Assembly: GCF_020889685.1 (NCBI RefSeq)
Contig: NZ_JACMYO010000031.1
Coordinates: forward strand, 1-57,466
From: Bradyrhizobium oropedii
GTDB taxonomy: Bacteria > Pseudomonadota > Alphaproteobacteria > Rhizobiales > Xanthobacteraceae
Direction: 5' to 3'
Length of the DNA: 57,466 bases
This document shows positions 57,261 through 57,466 of this stretch, piece after piece. The first letter of the stretch is position 1. Every line of letters begins with the position of its first letter. The notes beneath the pieces are model-generated. The model did not search any database, was not told where the DNA came from, and was given only the letters and a program-made list of their open reading frames with translations. The translations under genes and the position numbers were made by a program.

Positions 57261-57466
57261 AAGTCGCCTAAATAATTGTTTGTACAGGAGTTGTCTCATG
57301 GAACAAACCTGATGTTCCGTCATCAGTAGCCTACCGGCACATGCGGGACTGGTAACGGTCCGGTGTGAAGCTGCCGGGACAATGTAGCCGGGCCTTCGGG
57401 CCATGCCGATGCCGTGAGGCAGAGGTATCTTCTGCGAGCATCATTGCGGATGGGGCGCTAGTACCC

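Overview
The window looks like part of a symbiosis-island-type accessory region of a slow-growing rhizobium, most likely Bradyrhizobium. The evidence is GC-rich coding with rhizobial protein relatives, a groESL pair behind a sigma54 (-24/-12) element, an Agrobacterium/rhizobium-type quorum-regulated conjugation cluster with a recognisable oriT, a very large type III effector-like gene behind a tts-box-like element, and many broken mobile or ICE-type genes. I saw no rRNA, tRNA or CRISPR array.

Layout. 1-1.2 kb: an IS21 transposase remnant. 1.2-4.3 kb (minus): a sulfonate/nitrate/taurine-type ABC importer (binding protein, permease with an N-terminal frameshift, ATPase, small membrane protein). 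5.0-6.3 kb: an ATC-hydrolase-family gene followed by an unannotated 38-residue Met/Cys-rich peptide, convergent with an XRE-cupin regulator. 7.1-9.2 kb (minus): groES-groEL. 9.3-16.4 kb (minus): amidohydrolase, two aliphatic-sulfonate-type binding proteins, a flavin (LLM) monooxygenase, and an SsuCB-type permease/ATPase. 16.7-22.4 kb: a C-terminally broken amidase, an enolase-superfamily dehydratase/racemase, a divergent GntR/FCD regulator, and a sodium:solute symporter with a small membrane partner. Two copies of one inverted-repeat operator tie the last group together. 22.4-23.7 kb: decayed ICE genes (RepA fragment, excisionase-like HTH, DUF2285). 23.9-34.6 kb: an organosulfur-type gene set, with two flavin monooxygenases flanking a complete branched-chain-type ABC importer on the minus strand, and a divergent SfnB/DszC-like flavoprotein plus a StyA-like monooxygenase. 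35.3-36.8 kb: a GNAT acetyltransferase and an Lrp/AsnC regulator. 37.6-47.7 kb: traR (frameshifted), traM, traH-traB-traF-traA (minus), oriT, traC-traD-traG (plus). 48.3-53.9 kb (minus): a 1,859-residue SKWP-type effector candidate. 54.4-57.3 kb: a variant thioredoxin, then a decayed DUF262/DUF1524 gene, a WGR-domain gene and a truncated HU gene.

How it works together. Much of the intact cargo looks devoted to scavenging organic sulfur compounds, pairing uptake systems with flavin-dependent monooxygenases. The conjugation block carries relaxase, coupling protein and oriT, but no mating-pair formation (trb) genes and no AHL synthase in this window; with traR broken, transfer may be uncoupled from quorum sensing or may depend on other copies.

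The strongest unusual signal is the giant effector. Besides SKWP repeats and an intact-looking C-terminal shikimate kinase domain, its middle carries LDGDFDGD, which matches the catalytic metal-binding DFDGD motif of RNA polymerase beta-prime/RdRP-type double-psi beta barrels. The second is the tiny Met/Cys-rich peptide at 5550-5666.
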